Positions 26,235-35,542 of a stretch of DNA of 64,000 nucleotides are shown in pieces. The translations under genes were made by a program, and so were the position numbers. The notes below the pieces were generated by a model. That model worked only from the letters and a program-made list of their open reading frames with translations. It searched no databases and was not told the DNA's origin. The stretch is from Natronomonas salinimetallica (GTDB taxonomy: Archaea > Halobacteriota > Halobacteria > Halobacteriales > Haloarculaceae), in assembly GCF_013839515.1 (NCBI RefSeq), contig NZ_JACDNQ010000001.1, positions 191,691 through 255,690 on the forward strand, written 5' to 3'. The first letter of the stretch is position 1. The number at the start of each line of letters is the position of its first letter.

Positions 26235-28895
26235 ATGAGTGAGGTTCCAGACAGCTACGACCCGGAGGAGGCGGAACGGAAATGGCGCGACGAGTGGCTC
26301 GACTCCGACGTCTACAGCTACGACGACGCCGACGAACGCCCCGATTACATCATCGATACCCCGCCGCCGTACCCGACCGGTAATCTCCACATCGGGAACG
26401 CGCTGGGGTGGTGTTATATGGATTACGCGGCCCGGTACCACCGTCTGCGGGGCGACGACGTCCTCTTCCCGCAGGGGTGGGACTGCCACGGCCTCCCGAC
26501 CGAGGTAAAAGTCGAGGAGAACCGCGGCATCCACCGGACCGACGTCTCCCGCGAGCAGTTCCGCGAGTGGTGCGTCGAACACACCGACTCACAGATCGGC
26601 GCGATGAAGGAGACGATGTTGATGCTCGGGTTCTCACAGGACTGGGACCACGAGTTTCGGACGATGGACGACGACTACTGGGGCGAGACCCAGCGGTCGT
26701 TCGTCGAGATGGCTGATTCGGGGTACGTCTACCAGGACGAACACCCTGTCAACTGGTGTCCGAGGTGTGAGACCGCGATCGCCGACGCCGAGGTCGAAAA
26801 CGAAGACCGGGAAGGGACGCTGTACTACGTCACGTTCGAGGGCGTCGACGACGACAGCGAGGAGCAAAGCTCCTCTGGCTCCGCGGCGGAGCCGCAGGAC
26901 ATCGAGATCGCCACGACGCGGCCGGAACTGCTTTCGGCCTGTGTCTCGATGGCCGTCGATCCCGACGACGAGCGCTACGAGGACCGGATCGGCGATACTT
27001 TCGAGGTCCCGCTGTTCGGCCAGACGATCGAGTTGATCGCCGACGACGACGTCGACGACGACTTTGGGACCGGCGCGGTGATGATCTGTACGTTCGGGGA
27101 CAAACAGGACGTCGACTGGTGGATCGAACACGACCTCCGTCTCCGAACGGTGTTCACGGAGGACGGCCGCCTCAACGAACTGGCCGGGGAGTTCGAGGGA
27201 CTCTCGATCGACGAGGCGAAAGTCGAGATCGCGGAGACGCTCGACGAGGAGGGATATCTCACCGAGACCGAACCGACCGAACAGTCCGTCGGCCAGTGTT
27301 GGCGCTGCGATACGCCGATCGAGATCCTCTCGAAAGAGCAGTGGTTCGTCGAGGTCAACCGCGAGGAGATCCTCGAATCCGCCCGGGCGGTCGAGTGGTT
27401 CCCCGAACACATGTACACCCGCCTGGAGGAGTGGACAGAGGGAATGGAGTGGGACTGGGTGATCTCCAGACAGCGCGTCTTCGCGACGCCGATCCCCGCC
27501 TGGGAGTGTGCCGAGTGCGGCCACGTCGAGATCGCCGGGGCCGAAGAGGTTCCGATCGATCCCACGGCCGCGGAGCCGGCCGTCGGCGAGTGTCCGGAGT
27601 GCGGCGGCGACGACTGGATCGGCGAAACGGACGTGATGGACACGTGGATGGACTCCTCCATCTCGCCGATGTACGTCGCCGGCTGGCCCGAGGAGTCCTT
27701 CGAACCGGTGCAGTTGCGCGAACAGGGCCACGACATCATCCGCACGTGGGCGTTTTATACCATCCTCCGGACGACGGCTGTCACGGGCGAGATCCCCTGG
27801 GAGGAGGCGCTAATAAACGGAATGGTGTTCGGCGACGACGGCAACAAGATGTCGAAGTCCCGCGGGAACTTCGTCCAACCGGAGGAGGTCGTCGAGGAAC
27901 ACTCCGCGGACGCCTTCCGGCAGGCGATGGCGCTGGGCGGCCAGCCCGGAACCGACATCCAGTTCCAGTGGAAAGAGGTCACCTCCGCGGCGCGTTTCCA
28001 GACGAAGCTGTGGAACATCACGAAGTTCGCCGCCGAGCACGTCGACGGGTCGACGCCCGAAATCGAGAACCCCGCCTACCGGGACGCCGACGCCTGGATC
28101 CGCTCGAGGTGTCGCCGGGTCGCAGAGGCGGTCGCCGCGGACATGGACGAGTATCGCTTCGACAGCGCGCTCCGACGGGTCCGCGAGTTCGTCTGGCACG
28201 ACCTCGCCGACGACTACCTAGAACTCATAAAGGGCCGACTCTACGAGGGTCGCCCCGGCGAGCGACGGGCCGCCGAATTCACCCTCTATACCGCCCTGAG
28301 CGCGTCGCTCCGGATGCTGTCGCCGTTCGCACCGTTCATCACCGAGGAAGCCTGGAGCCACCTCCCGGCGGAAGGCAGCGTCCACGGGGCCGCCTGGCCC
28401 GAAATCGGCGAGGTCGACCCGGACGCCGAGGCCCGAGGCGAGCTGATCGCCGGGATCGCCGCGACGATCCGCGGCTGGAAATCGGACGAGGGGAAGCCGC
28501 TGAACGCCGACCTCGACCGGATAGAGGTGTATCTCGGCGAGGAACGGCCGCTCGATACGTACGATCTGGCCGACACCGTCAACGGCCCCGTGTACGTCGA
28601 GGAGGGGGAGCCGAACGTCGAGTTGGTCCCCGTCGCCGTCGATATCGACCACAGCGAGCTCGGTCCCGTCTTCCGCGAGAAGGCCGGCGCGGTCGTCGAT
28701 CGCCTGGAGTCGGCCGATCCGGTCGAGCTACAGGCGGAACTCGACACCGCCGGCCACGTCGAGTTCGAGATCGACGGCGAGTCCGTCGTCGTCGAACCCG
28801 AGATGTTCGACGTCGTCGAGGAACAGCGCGCCGAGGGCGGCGAGACGGTCACCGTCCTCGACGCGGACGAGGCGACGGTGTTGGTCTTCGAGTAG
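26235..28895 (+). CDS. valS: Valyl-tRNA synthetase
   Basis: Class I synthetase of 886 residues that charges tRNA-Val. The HIGH signature is PTGNLHIGN near residue 47 and KMSKS is [10 protein letters not shown] near 540. Zinc-type Cys pairs appear in the editing region (WCPRCE) and near residue 430 (CAECGH and CPECGG). The editing domain contains ATTRPE. Just before it lies an unusual Ser/Gly/Ala stretch ([13 protein letters not shown], about residues 212-224) encoded by two perfect DNA palindromes. The start ATG is the conserved [10 protein letters not shown]. Confidence 0.97.
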   Translation: MSEVPDSYDPEEAERKWRDEWLDSDVYSYDDADERPDYIIDTPPPYPTGNLHIGNALGWCYMDYAARYHRLRGDDVLFPQGWDCHGLPTEVKVEENRGIHRTDVSREQFREWCVEHTDSQIGAMKETMLMLGFSQDWDHEFRTMDDDYWGETQRSFVEMADSGYVYQDEHPVNWCPRCETAIADAEVENEDREGTLYYVTFEGVDDDSEEQSSSGSAAEPQDIEIATTRPELLSACVSMAVDPDDERYEDRIGDTFEVPLFGQTIELIADDDVDDDFGTGAVMICTFGDKQDVDWWIEHDLRLRTVFTEDGRLNELAGEFEGLSIDEAKVEIAETLDEEGYLTETEPTEQSVGQCWRCDTPIEILSKEQWFVEVNREEILESARAVEWFPEHMYTRLEEWTEGMEWDWVISRQRVFATPIPAWECAECGHVEIAGAEEVPIDPTAAEPAVGECPECGGDDWIGETDVMDTWMDSSISPMYVAGWPEESFEPVQLREQGHDIIRTWAFYTILRTTAVTGEIPWEEALINGMVFGDDGNKMSKSRGNFVQPEEVVEEHSADAFRQAMALGGQPGTDIQFQWKEVTSAARFQTKLWNITKFAAEHVDGSTPEIENPAYRDADAWIRSRCRRVAEAVAADMDEYRFDSALRRVREFVWHDLADDYLELIKGRLYEGRPGERRAAEFTLYTALSASLRMLSPFAPFITEEAWSHLPAEGSVHGAAWPEIGEVDPDAEARGELIAGIAATIRGWKSDEGKPLNADLDRIEVYLGEERPLDTYDLADTVNGPVYVEEGEPNVELVPVAVDIDHSELGPVFREKAGAVVDRLESADPVELQAELDTAGHVEFEIDGESVVVEPEMFDVVEEQRAEGGETVTVLDADEATVLVFE
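26859..26893. repeat. Two perfect palindromes inside valS
   Basis: GAGGAGC-AAA-GCTCCTC (26859-26875) and GGCTCCGC-G-GCGGAGCC (26877-26893) sit side by side and are translated in frame within the ValS editing domain. Their style matches the AAA-loop palindromes at 5567-5610. Confidence 0.9.
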
Positions 28896-29016
28896 CCGGA
28901 CGGGGCCCGACGTCCGTTACGAGTTGGGGATACTTTCGGTAAGGAAAGTACGCCGAGACTGTACAGTGGTAGATGCTGGCGCGCTATTCACACATTTCGT
29001 TCCGAACGAAACCAGA

Positions 29017-29025
29017 TTTTAAATA
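29017..29025 (+). promoter_or_regulatory. TATA box of the lipase-like gene
   Basis: TTTTAAATA lies about 30 nt upstream of the GTG at 29051, which supports that codon as a leaderless start and rules out the ATG at 28973, which is upstream of the box. Confidence 0.7.
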
Positions 29026-29050
29026 CCCAGGGGTAGTGCGGTACGGTATT

Positions 29051-29920
29051 GTGTCTGTTGGTACACCAACCCAGGGGCTGTCGGTTCCGTGGGGTATCCT
29101 GCGGAGCGTCCGGAAACTCCGGAATGCACAGAGCCGTGACGGCTGTGCGGTCGGCTGCGATCACGACCGAACCGACGACAGTCGGCTTCCGTGGTCGAGT
29201 GAGGGGGATTACGGGGGTTGGGGCGGACACTCGTACCACGGAACCGACGGCGATAGCGACCGCCGGCCGGTCGTCTTCGTCCACGGCAACCAACGCGATG
29301 CCTGTGATTGGAACCCCCACGTCTCGTTTTTTTCCCAGCGGGGCTACACCGGCGACGACCTCTGGGCGATCACCTTCCGGGAGGGAACGTCGACCCACGA
29401 GTCGATGGCCCGACAGCTCGACGATTTCATCGGACACGTACGGGCGCACACCGGAGCCGACGCCGTCGACGTCGTCGGCCACAGCCTCGGGGTCACCGGC
29501 CTCCGCTACTGGCTCGCGAGCCGCGGGCGTTTCGAGTGGGTCGGTACCTTCGTCGGCCTCGCCGGGGCGAACCACGGGACCGTCCTGAGCACGTGGTGTG
29601 CCGAAACCGGACTGAGCGGCGGGGCCTACGTCGGAAGCGAGTTCCTTCGGGCCGACTACGACGAGATCCCCGGCCACCCGCTCGCGAGCCTCAACGCCGA
29701 CGAGACGCCGGGTGGCATCGACTACTATACCCTCCGCGGCACCGACGACACCCTGTTTTGGCGCTGTCCCGACAGCCCGGTCCTGGAGGGGGCGACGAAC
29801 GTCCGCCTCGATACCGACCACGACGGCGTCCGGGGGGACCAGCGGGCGCTGGAGTACGTCTTCAAATGGGTCTCCGGGACCCACCCCTACAACGTCCAGC
29901 ATCAGGTCGCTGCGCCGTAG
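29051..29920 (+). CDS. Lipase-like alpha/beta hydrolase
   Basis: A 289-residue alpha/beta hydrolase like class 2 lipases. The first 60 residues lack a clear export signal. The core starts RRPVVFVHGNQRD (oxyanion HG). The nucleophile elbow is VDVVGHSLGVTG, and the acid/His region near the end includes TDHDGVRGDQRALEYVF. The substrate is likely an ester; whether it is secreted is unclear because the N-terminus is atypical. Possibly an esterase acting inside the cell. Confidence 0.8.
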   Translation: MSVGTPTQGLSVPWGILRSVRKLRNAQSRDGCAVGCDHDRTDDSRLPWSSEGDYGGWGGHSYHGTDGDSDRRPVVFVHGNQRDACDWNPHVSFFSQRGYTGDDLWAITFREGTSTHESMARQLDDFIGHVRAHTGADAVDVVGHSLGVTGLRYWLASRGRFEWVGTFVGLAGANHGTVLSTWCAETGLSGGAYVGSEFLRADYDEIPGHPLASLNADETPGGIDYYTLRGTDDTLFWRCPDSPVLEGATNVRLDTDHDGVRGDQRALEYVFKWVSGTHPYNVQHQVAAP

Positions 29921-29985
29921 TCCGAGGCGACGTACAGGTCCTGACAGCCGTCACGCTTACACGCGACGGCCACCTCCATGTCGGT

Positions 29986-30267
29986 ATGGCAGACCGGATT
30001 ATGAAGGTCAACGCGTACACGACGCTCGACCTCCTCGAAGGCGAAGCCGAGGGACACGGCTTCACCGAGGAGGCCTACGCCGTCGTGAACGTCACGAGTC
30101 CCCGACAGGATCCCGATCACGTCTCCCTACGGCTCGAACTCGACAACACCGAACTGGAGAGACTCGACCCCCACGCCGACAGGGTTCGGCTCTCGCCGGC
30201 GGAGGCCCGCGAACTCGCCGCCGACCTCGAAAAACACGCCGGGAAGGTCGAGGCCGCCGAGGATTGA
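29986..30267 (+). CDS. Small conserved haloarchaeal protein (DUF6360-like)
   Basis: A 93-residue acidic protein, MADRIMKVNAYTTLDLLEGE at the start. It has a beta-rich centre (VVNVTS, HVSLRLELDNTELERL) and a C-terminal helix (SPAEARELAADLEKHAGKVEAAE). Resemblance to the haloarchaeal DUF6360 group is from memory. Function unknown. Confidence 0.75.
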   Translation: MADRIMKVNAYTTLDLLEGEAEGHGFTEEAYAVVNVTSPRQDPDHVSLRLELDNTELERLDPHADRVRLSPAEARELAADLEKHAGKVEAAED

Positions 30268-30380
30268 TACCGGTCGGTGTGGTGGAGGCCGCCGAGCATC
30301 CGACCGATGCTGCCGGACGTGACGAGATGGGACCGGGACCCGTCCAATGGGCGATCGGAGTATCGGGTCGGGCTACCTTA

Positions 30381-30488
30381 TACTGACGGACAAAAGAATG
30401 TACACACGACGCACGAGGATCACGCCGTTCGACGGAGCGAACGGCGGATCACTCGTGAGTCGGTTTCATTTGATTTCGTCCACCAGTA
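30381..30488 (+). mobile_element. Miniature element A, copy 4 (108 bp)
   Basis: Identical to copies 1, 5 and 6 and flanked by TTA at 30378-30380 and 30489-30491. Its right end is read as coding DNA on the minus strand and supplies the last residues and stop of the aldo-keto reductase. Confidence 0.96.
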
Positions 30489-31293
30489 TTAGCTCCTCGT
30501 CGGTCAACGAGAGGTCGGCCGCCGCGACGTTCGCTTCTAGATGTTCGACGTTCGACGTTCCGGGGATCGGAAGCGTCACCGGCGAACGCTCCAGGAGCCA
30601 CGCCAGCGCGACGGCCTGAGCCGTCGTGTCGTGCGCCTCGGCGATTTCGGCGAGTCCCGCCACCGAATCGAGGTCGCCGGCCGCGAGCGGATACCACGGG
30701 ATGAAGCCGATCCCGTACCCCTCACAGGCGTCGAGGACGGCCGCCTCCTCGCGATAGGCGACGTTGTAGCGGTTTTGTACGGTCGCAATCTCGACGTGGT
30801 CGCGGGCGAGGTCGAGCTGGTCGACGTCGACGTTCGAAACCCCGACGTGCTCGATCACCCCGTCGTCTTTCAGCTCCGCGAGCGCCGTTACGCTGGCCTC
30901 GAAATCGACGTCCGGATCGGGCGTGTGGAGCTGATAGAGGTCGATCCGGTCGGTCCGGAGGCGATCGAGACTACACAGGGCGGCGTTTTTGAGGTAGTCG
31001 GGGTCGCCGCACGGGAGCCACTCGCCGTCGCGGTTCCGGAGCAGTCCGCCCTTCGTCGCGACGACCACGTCGTCGTATGGGGCGAGCGTGTCGCCGATGA
31101 GCCGCTCGCTGACGCCCGGACCGTAGGAGTCCGCCGTGTCGACCAGATCGATCAGCTCCGCCGCCCGCCGGAGCACCTCGCGTGCTGTCTCCGGGCTGTC
31201 GGGGTCGCCGATGATGTCCTCGCCGGTGATACGCATCGCGCCGAAACCGAGCCGGCCGACCGTCAACTCGCCGCCGATATCGAACGTGTCCAT
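30466..31293 (-). CDS. Aldo-keto reductase with a transposon-derived C-terminal tail
   Basis: NAD(P)H-dependent oxidoreductase of 275 residues with a TIM barrel. The catalytic tetrad is visible: Asp and Tyr in DTADSYG, Lys in VATKGGL and His in YQLHTPD. The cofactor end is PIPGTSNVEHLEAN. The protein ends DEELILVDEIK, where the last codons come from element A. Without the insertion the frame would read DEEL, one Arg, then TAG. GGATAAAGC (31316-31323) about 26 nt upstream marks the promoter. Confidence 0.9.
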   Translation of the reverse strand: MDTFDIGGELTVGRLGFGAMRITGEDIIGDPDSPETAREVLRRAAELIDLVDTADSYGPGVSERLIGDTLAPYDDVVVATKGGLLRNRDGEWLPCGDPDYLKNAALCSLDRLRTDRIDLYQLHTPDPDVDFEASVTALAELKDDGVIEHVGVSNVDVDQLDLARDHVEIATVQNRYNVAYREEAAVLDACEGYGIGFIPWYPLAAGDLDSVAGLAEIAEAHDTTAQAVALAWLLERSPVTLPIPGTSNVEHLEANVAAADLSLTDEELILVDEIK

Positions 31294-31440
31294 GTGACGG
31301 CTTCGGCGCGACGGCGGATAAAGCGGCGGTTCGGGGCGAGAGCTTCGGCCGTTCGGGCGGCCCCTCGTGCGGAACCGGTCTGCCAGACAGACCCGACGGG
31401 ACGATCGGACAGACCCGGTCGGGGCCTCCCTCCGACGGGA

Positions 31441-32010
31441 TCAAACCGAGAACAGCGTCCGGACGTCGTCCCACGACGTGACCACGTGTGCGCCATCACA
31501 GGCCCCGGGATCGCTGTAGGGCTGTCGCATGAGGAAGCCGGCTTTCCCCGCCGAGAGGGCGTCGGCGACGTTGCCGTGGTAGTCGTCTATGAGCGCATCG
31601 CCCGACAGCGCGCCTTTGTTCCGTGGCACCTCGTCGTGAAACGCATCGTAGCTGATCCCGTTGTCGTCGAGCCACGCCTTCGAGACGTCGTGGGTCTCGG
31701 GGATCCGGTGGGTGGCGATCTCGACTCGGTACTCCGACCGGAGCGCCGAGAGGGTCTCGGTAACGCCCGGCCGGGGGTCCATCCCGCCGAAGTACCACTC
31801 GGCGTGATCGCGCATCAACTCGCCGATAACGTCGCCGATGTGGCCCTCTGCTCCGGGCACTTCGTAGGACCACCGGTCGATGTCGTTGGGCGTGACGTCG
31901 TGGTCGTACTCGCGACGGAGATACGTACAGAGCCGCGGGAGCTGCTCGGCAACGACGCCGTCGAGGTCGACGAGCAGCGTCGAACCGGGATCGAGGGGGC
32001 GATCGGTCAT
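31441..32010 (-). CDS. HAD-superfamily 5'-nucleotidase-like protein
   Basis: A 189-residue HAD protein. Motif I is LLVDLDGVVAE (nucleophile Asp and general acid Asp), motif II lies around VEIATHRIP, motif III Lys is in DEVPRNKGALSG and motif IV is ALIDDY. The layout resembles 5'(3')-deoxyribonucleotidases. The ATG at 32010 is the first Met before motif I; the longer frame upstream runs antisense to the neighbouring gene. Confidence 0.78.
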   Translation of the reverse strand: MTDRPLDPGSTLLVDLDGVVAEQLPRLCTYLRREYDHDVTPNDIDRWSYEVPGAEGHIGDVIGELMRDHAEWYFGGMDPRPGVTETLSALRSEYRVEIATHRIPETHDVSKAWLDDNGISYDAFHDEVPRNKGALSGDALIDDYHGNVADALSAGKAGFLMRQPYSDPGACDGAHVVTSWDDVRTLFSV

Positions 32011-32123
32011 CGCCCGTCCGTAGGGGCCGGAGCGGTTTAACTCATCGTGTGGGTGGCCGACAGCCGACCCGGGGACGACGTCCGGATCCCCCCGTCTCCG
32101 GGATCGGACTGGGGAGTGAGTGG

Positions 32124-33374
32124 CTACGAGTGCTGCCCCGGCGGAACATCGATGCTGTCGCCGAGCGCCGGCGCGGTCGTGTCGAACCCCTCTCCGCGGA
32201 GTTGCTCGGCGAACCACCCGCAGCTGTCGCCGTGGTTGAGGAGGATCGGGGTGTCCTCGTAGGCGCCGAGGAAGGCGCGCAGGCCGTCCCGATCGGCGTG
32301 TGCCGAGAAGTCGTAGCGTTCGAGTTGGGCGCTTACCTGTAGATGGCGGCCGTCGATCTCCGCGCTGCCCGTCTCCAGCAGTTGGCGGCCGGGCGTCCCC
32401 TCGACCTGATAGCCCGAGAAACAGATCTTGTTGATCGGGTTCGCGTGTATCTCGGGGATGTACGTCATCGCCGGGCCGCCGGAGAGCATCCCGGCGGTCG
32501 TGACGATGACCGTCGACTCCCCGGCGATCCGGCGGCGCTTGCCATCCCGTCCCGTCACCGTACGGGCGTTCGTCTTCGCATCGGCCATCGAGTCGGCGTC
32601 CCTGAGGAACTCGGGATACCGGCGGAGCATCCGGGTCACGTCGACGCCCATCCCGTCGACGTAGCAGTCGATGTCGTGAGCAGCACAGAGCAGCATGAGC
32701 TCCTGTGTCCGGCCGATCGCAAAGGCGGGAACGACGACGGTGCCGCCCTCCCAGAGCGTCGTCCGGACGCTGTCGAGGAACCGTTTTTCGACCCGCTCGC
32801 GCGGGTCGTGTTCGACGTCGGCGTAAGTGCTCTCACAGATGACCACGTCGGCGTCGGGGCGGTCGGTGCTGGCGGAGACGAGACGCTGGTCGTCGGTGTG
32901 GAAATCGCCCGTATAGAACAGGCGGGTGTCGCCGTCGTCGACGAGGACGTGGGCGCTGCCGGGGATGTGGCCGGCGTTGAAGAGTTCGACGCGATGCCCC
33001 GCCGCCGTGAAGGGTTCGCGGTAGCCGTGGAGTTCGGAGACCTCCGTGACGCGGCGGCGTTCCTCCTCGGTGAAGGGACAAAGCGGCGTCCCGCCGTGGA
33101 GTTTGAGCGTGTCCGCAGCCAGTGTCATGGCCAACTCGTAGGTCGGCGGTGTCCAGTGGATCGGGGGCCGATCGCGGCCGGAGAGAAGCGACGGGATCGC
33201 GCCGACGTGATCGAGGTGGCCGTGGCTGACGACGACCGCGTCCGGAGAGACGTCGCCGACCGGATACTGTGGCGGATCGTCCGTCTTCATTCCGAAATCG
33301 AGCAACAACGACCCGTTTATCAGGATCGCGCTGCGTCCGACCTCGCCCGCGCCGCCGAGAAACTGAATGTTCAC
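32124..33374 (-). CDS. Beta-CASP metallo-beta-lactamase nuclease-like protein
   Basis: A 416-residue MBL-fold RNA-processing type enzyme. The metal motif HGHLDHVGA lies near residue 51, followed by GHIPGSAHV, FYTGDFHTD and, in the beta-CASP part, FSGYQVEGTPGR and the late DFSAHAD. This set fits archaeal CPSF/RNase J-like nucleases lacking KH domains. It probably cuts or trims RNA. Confidence 0.88.
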   Translation of the reverse strand: MNIQFLGGAGEVGRSAILINGSLLLDFGMKTDDPPQYPVGDVSPDAVVVSHGHLDHVGAIPSLLSGRDRPPIHWTPPTYELAMTLAADTLKLHGGTPLCPFTEEERRRVTEVSELHGYREPFTAAGHRVELFNAGHIPGSAHVLVDDGDTRLFYTGDFHTDDQRLVSASTDRPDADVVICESTYADVEHDPRERVEKRFLDSVRTTLWEGGTVVVPAFAIGRTQELMLLCAAHDIDCYVDGMGVDVTRMLRRYPEFLRDADSMADAKTNARTVTGRDGKRRRIAGESTVIVTTAGMLSGGPAMTYIPEIHANPINKICFSGYQVEGTPGRQLLETGSAEIDGRHLQVSAQLERYDFSAHADRDGLRAFLGAYEDTPILLNHGDSCGWFAEQLRGEGFDTTAPALGDSIDVPPGQHS

Positions 33375-33455
33375 TGAGAAACACTACCGGTTCGGGACGC
33401 CTGTAGCCGTCGGTTCGGGATGCCTGTAGCCGTCGGTTCGGGACGCCGACCCCCT

Positions 33456-33641
33456 CTAGCTCTCGTCGTCGGCGCCGTCGCCTTTCATGTCGTGGAGTCG
33501 GTCGATGAGCGACTCCTCGTCGTCGAACTCGAACTCCACGCTCCCGTCGTGGTCGTTCTCGTGGACGTTGACGGCCTCGCTGTCGTCCGTGTCCACGTTC
33601 TGGTCTTTTTGTTCGGATTCGTCGTAACTACCAAAGCCCAT
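33456..33641 (-). CDS. Small acidic protein (DUF5786-like)
   Basis: A 61-residue, strongly acidic protein beginning MGFGSYDESEQKDQNVDTDD, with a short helical C-terminus (EESLIDRLHDMKG). Resemblance to haloarchaeal DUF5786 is from memory. It lies between the nuclease and a UspA gene on the same strand. Function unknown. Confidence 0.7.
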   Translation of the reverse strand: MGFGSYDESEQKDQNVDTDDSEAVNVHENDHDGSVEFEFDDEESLIDRLHDMKGDGADDES

Positions 33642-33695
33642 ATGTCTACATCGAGGGGGTCCGGACGGAAAAGCCCCCGGGGTCGACGTCGGGGA

Positions 33696-34127
33696 CTATC
33701 GGACGACGGTGACGGGAACCGGAGCCCGACGGACGACGGTCTCGGCGACGCTACCGAGCAATACCCGGCTTGCGCCGGTCCGGCCGTGGCTCCCGATCGT
33801 GATCAGATCGACGTCGTTCCCGTCGGCGTATTCGACGATCGCGTTCGACGGTTTGCCCGACTCGATAACCGTCTCGACGTCGAATCCCGCCTCAGTCGCC
33901 CGCTCACGGACGTTCCCGAGGAGCTTTTCGCCGTGTTTTTTCTCGTTTTCACGCATCTGGTCGATGTCCGTCATCACACCGGATTCGAACCCGCCGGCCG
34001 GGAAGTCGGTCGGATCGACGACGTATATCGCCGTGATCGCCGCCTCCGGATAGTTCTCCATCGCGAATTCGAGCGCCTTCATCGCCCGATCGGAGTCGTC
34101 GACTGGAACGAGTACGTTTTGCGTCAT
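33696..34127 (-). CDS. Universal stress protein (UspA family)
   Basis: A 143-residue UspA domain. The N-terminal strand is NVLVPVDDSD and the C-terminal ATP-binding motif is IGSHGRTGASRVLLGSVAETVVR (G-2x-G-9x-G-S), so it is the ATP-binding type. The TTTTTATTATC box (about 34148-34160) about 27 nt upstream supports a leaderless ATG at 34127. Confidence 0.92.
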   Translation of the reverse strand: MTQNVLVPVDDSDRAMKALEFAMENYPEAAITAIYVVDPTDFPAGGFESGVMTDIDQMRENEKKHGEKLLGNVRERATEAGFDVETVIESGKPSNAIVEYADGNDVDLITIGSHGRTGASRVLLGSVAETVVRRAPVPVTVVR

Positions 34128-34201
34128 GGTCTGGCACAGATGGCCGGAGATAATAAAAACATGGGAGGGTCTACGTCCGTGAGAACGGCCTGTCCGTCCG
34201 A

Positions 34202-34501
34202 TTAGAACCCGCGGATTCGAAACTCCGCGTAGCCACCATATGCGAGCTCTACGGAGCCTATCCACCAGTTCCAGCGGTCGACCGGCGTCCCCTCTCGGGC
34301 GTCGGCCAGTTGTACGACGACGTGCTCGGCCGTCAGTTCGACGCCCGTGTCGTCGGCGTAGCGGCCGCTGTCGGCGAGGTCACGCGCGTGGCGTGCGACC
34401 GCCCGACGTTCGGCGTCGTCCCCGCCGAAGGCCTCGAGGCCCGCGAGGAGCGCCTCGTCGTCGAAGGTGTCCCCGTCGAAGGGCTCCACTGGGTCGTTCA
34501 C
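34202..34501 (-). CDS. Hypothetical acidic protein
   Basis: Frame of 99 residues from GTG 34501. It has helical segments (DEALLAGLEAFGG, DAERRAVARHARDLAD) and a C-terminal beta part with aromatic residues (DRWNWWIGSVELAYGGYAEFRIRGF). Codon use fits the genome. No family recognised; the start is tentative because no ATG is available before the conserved-looking part. Confidence 0.6.
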   Translation of the reverse strand: MNDPVEPFDGDTFDDEALLAGLEAFGGDDAERRAVARHARDLADSGRYADDTGVELTAEHVVVQLADAREGTPVDRWNWWIGSVELAYGGYAEFRIRGF

Positions 34502-34619
34502 ACACGGCCTAGCGGGGCGGTCGACTTGAGCCCCCGGTTTCGCCGTCCGGTGGATCCCGATCGGTCCGCTCCGAGGGCGGAAAATGAACACATATGAGTC
34601 CCGGCGACAAATCAGCAGT

Positions 34620-35387
34620 ATGAGCACGACATCGCCCTTCGTCGGCGGCGGTGATCCGGCGGTGACGGTCCTCGCTACGAGGCTTCTCGCCCACACCTCG
34701 ATCACCGTTGCGGCAGCGATACTCCTCGCGTTTCTCGGCGTCTACGTCCGCCGTGTCCTCGCCGAGAGCTTCGAGTACGAATGGGGATATCTCGCGATCG
34801 GCATCGGGGCCGCCCTCATCTATGGGATCGCCGGGGTCGCGACCGACCTGACCGGCTACGAGTGGCTCGCCGTCTTCACCGAGGGCGCGGTCCTGTTTTT
34901 CATCCTCTTTATCGCGCTCGGGATCCGCGCGATGTATCACGCCGACCGTCCGAGGAGGTCCAGTCGGCTGCTGCCGGTGTGGGTCGATGGACTCGTCATC
35001 GCCGGGTTCGTCGCCGCGTGGTGGATCAGCTACTTCGCCGCCGGCGAGTGGACCCGCCCGGTCGTCGCGATCGGCTGGATCGGGGCATCGGTATGGGCTG
35101 TCTTCTATGCCGTCCGGACGACGCGGACCCACGAGGGAACGACCTTTTCCGCCATCACTCGACACCTGCTTCCCGCCATCCTCTGTGTGGTCGCCATCAT
35201 CATGATCGATCTGGCGAGGAACGTCGCGGCCATCGATGCGGCCGTCGTCGAGGCCGTCTGGCTCGTCGGGACGGTGCTCGTTGCCGCGTTCCTGTTCAAC
35301 ACCGCCGTCGCCATCCGCCAACAGGAGGGTGAAGTCGACCGGATGTACGACCGGACGACCTGGCGCGAACAGAGCCTCGACGACTGA
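34620..35387 (+). CDS. Multi-pass membrane protein
   Basis: A 255-residue protein with about seven hydrophobic helices, evenly spaced from residue 20 to 235, and a charged cytoplasmic tail (QQEGEVDRMYDRTTWREQSLDD). The seven-helix layout resembles the membrane sensor regions of haloarchaeal regulators, but no enzymatic or DNA-binding domain follows. Family not recognised. Confidence 0.75.
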   Translation: MSTTSPFVGGGDPAVTVLATRLLAHTSITVAAAILLAFLGVYVRRVLAESFEYEWGYLAIGIGAALIYGIAGVATDLTGYEWLAVFTEGAVLFFILFIALGIRAMYHADRPRRSSRLLPVWVDGLVIAGFVAAWWISYFAAGEWTRPVVAIGWIGASVWAVFYAVRTTRTHEGTTFSAITRHLLPAILCVVAIIMIDLARNVAAIDAAVVEAVWLVGTVLVAAFLFNTAVAIRQQEGEVDRMYDRTTWREQSLDD

Positions 35388-35542
35388 CGCGGGCGAACAC
35401 CGACGACTGACGCGGGCTGATGTCATCGCGTGCCGCCGAGCGTCGGACCGACTTCACCGCTCGCCGATACGTTGCAGCACTGATCCGTACGAACCCCATC
35501 CGGATCCGAAGACCCTTTTCCGCACGCCCTCCTAACGGAGCT

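Noticed and set aside
28973..29050. Upstream ATG start for the lipase-like gene
   Set aside because: The TATA box at 29017-29025 lies downstream of that ATG, so it would not be in the transcript.
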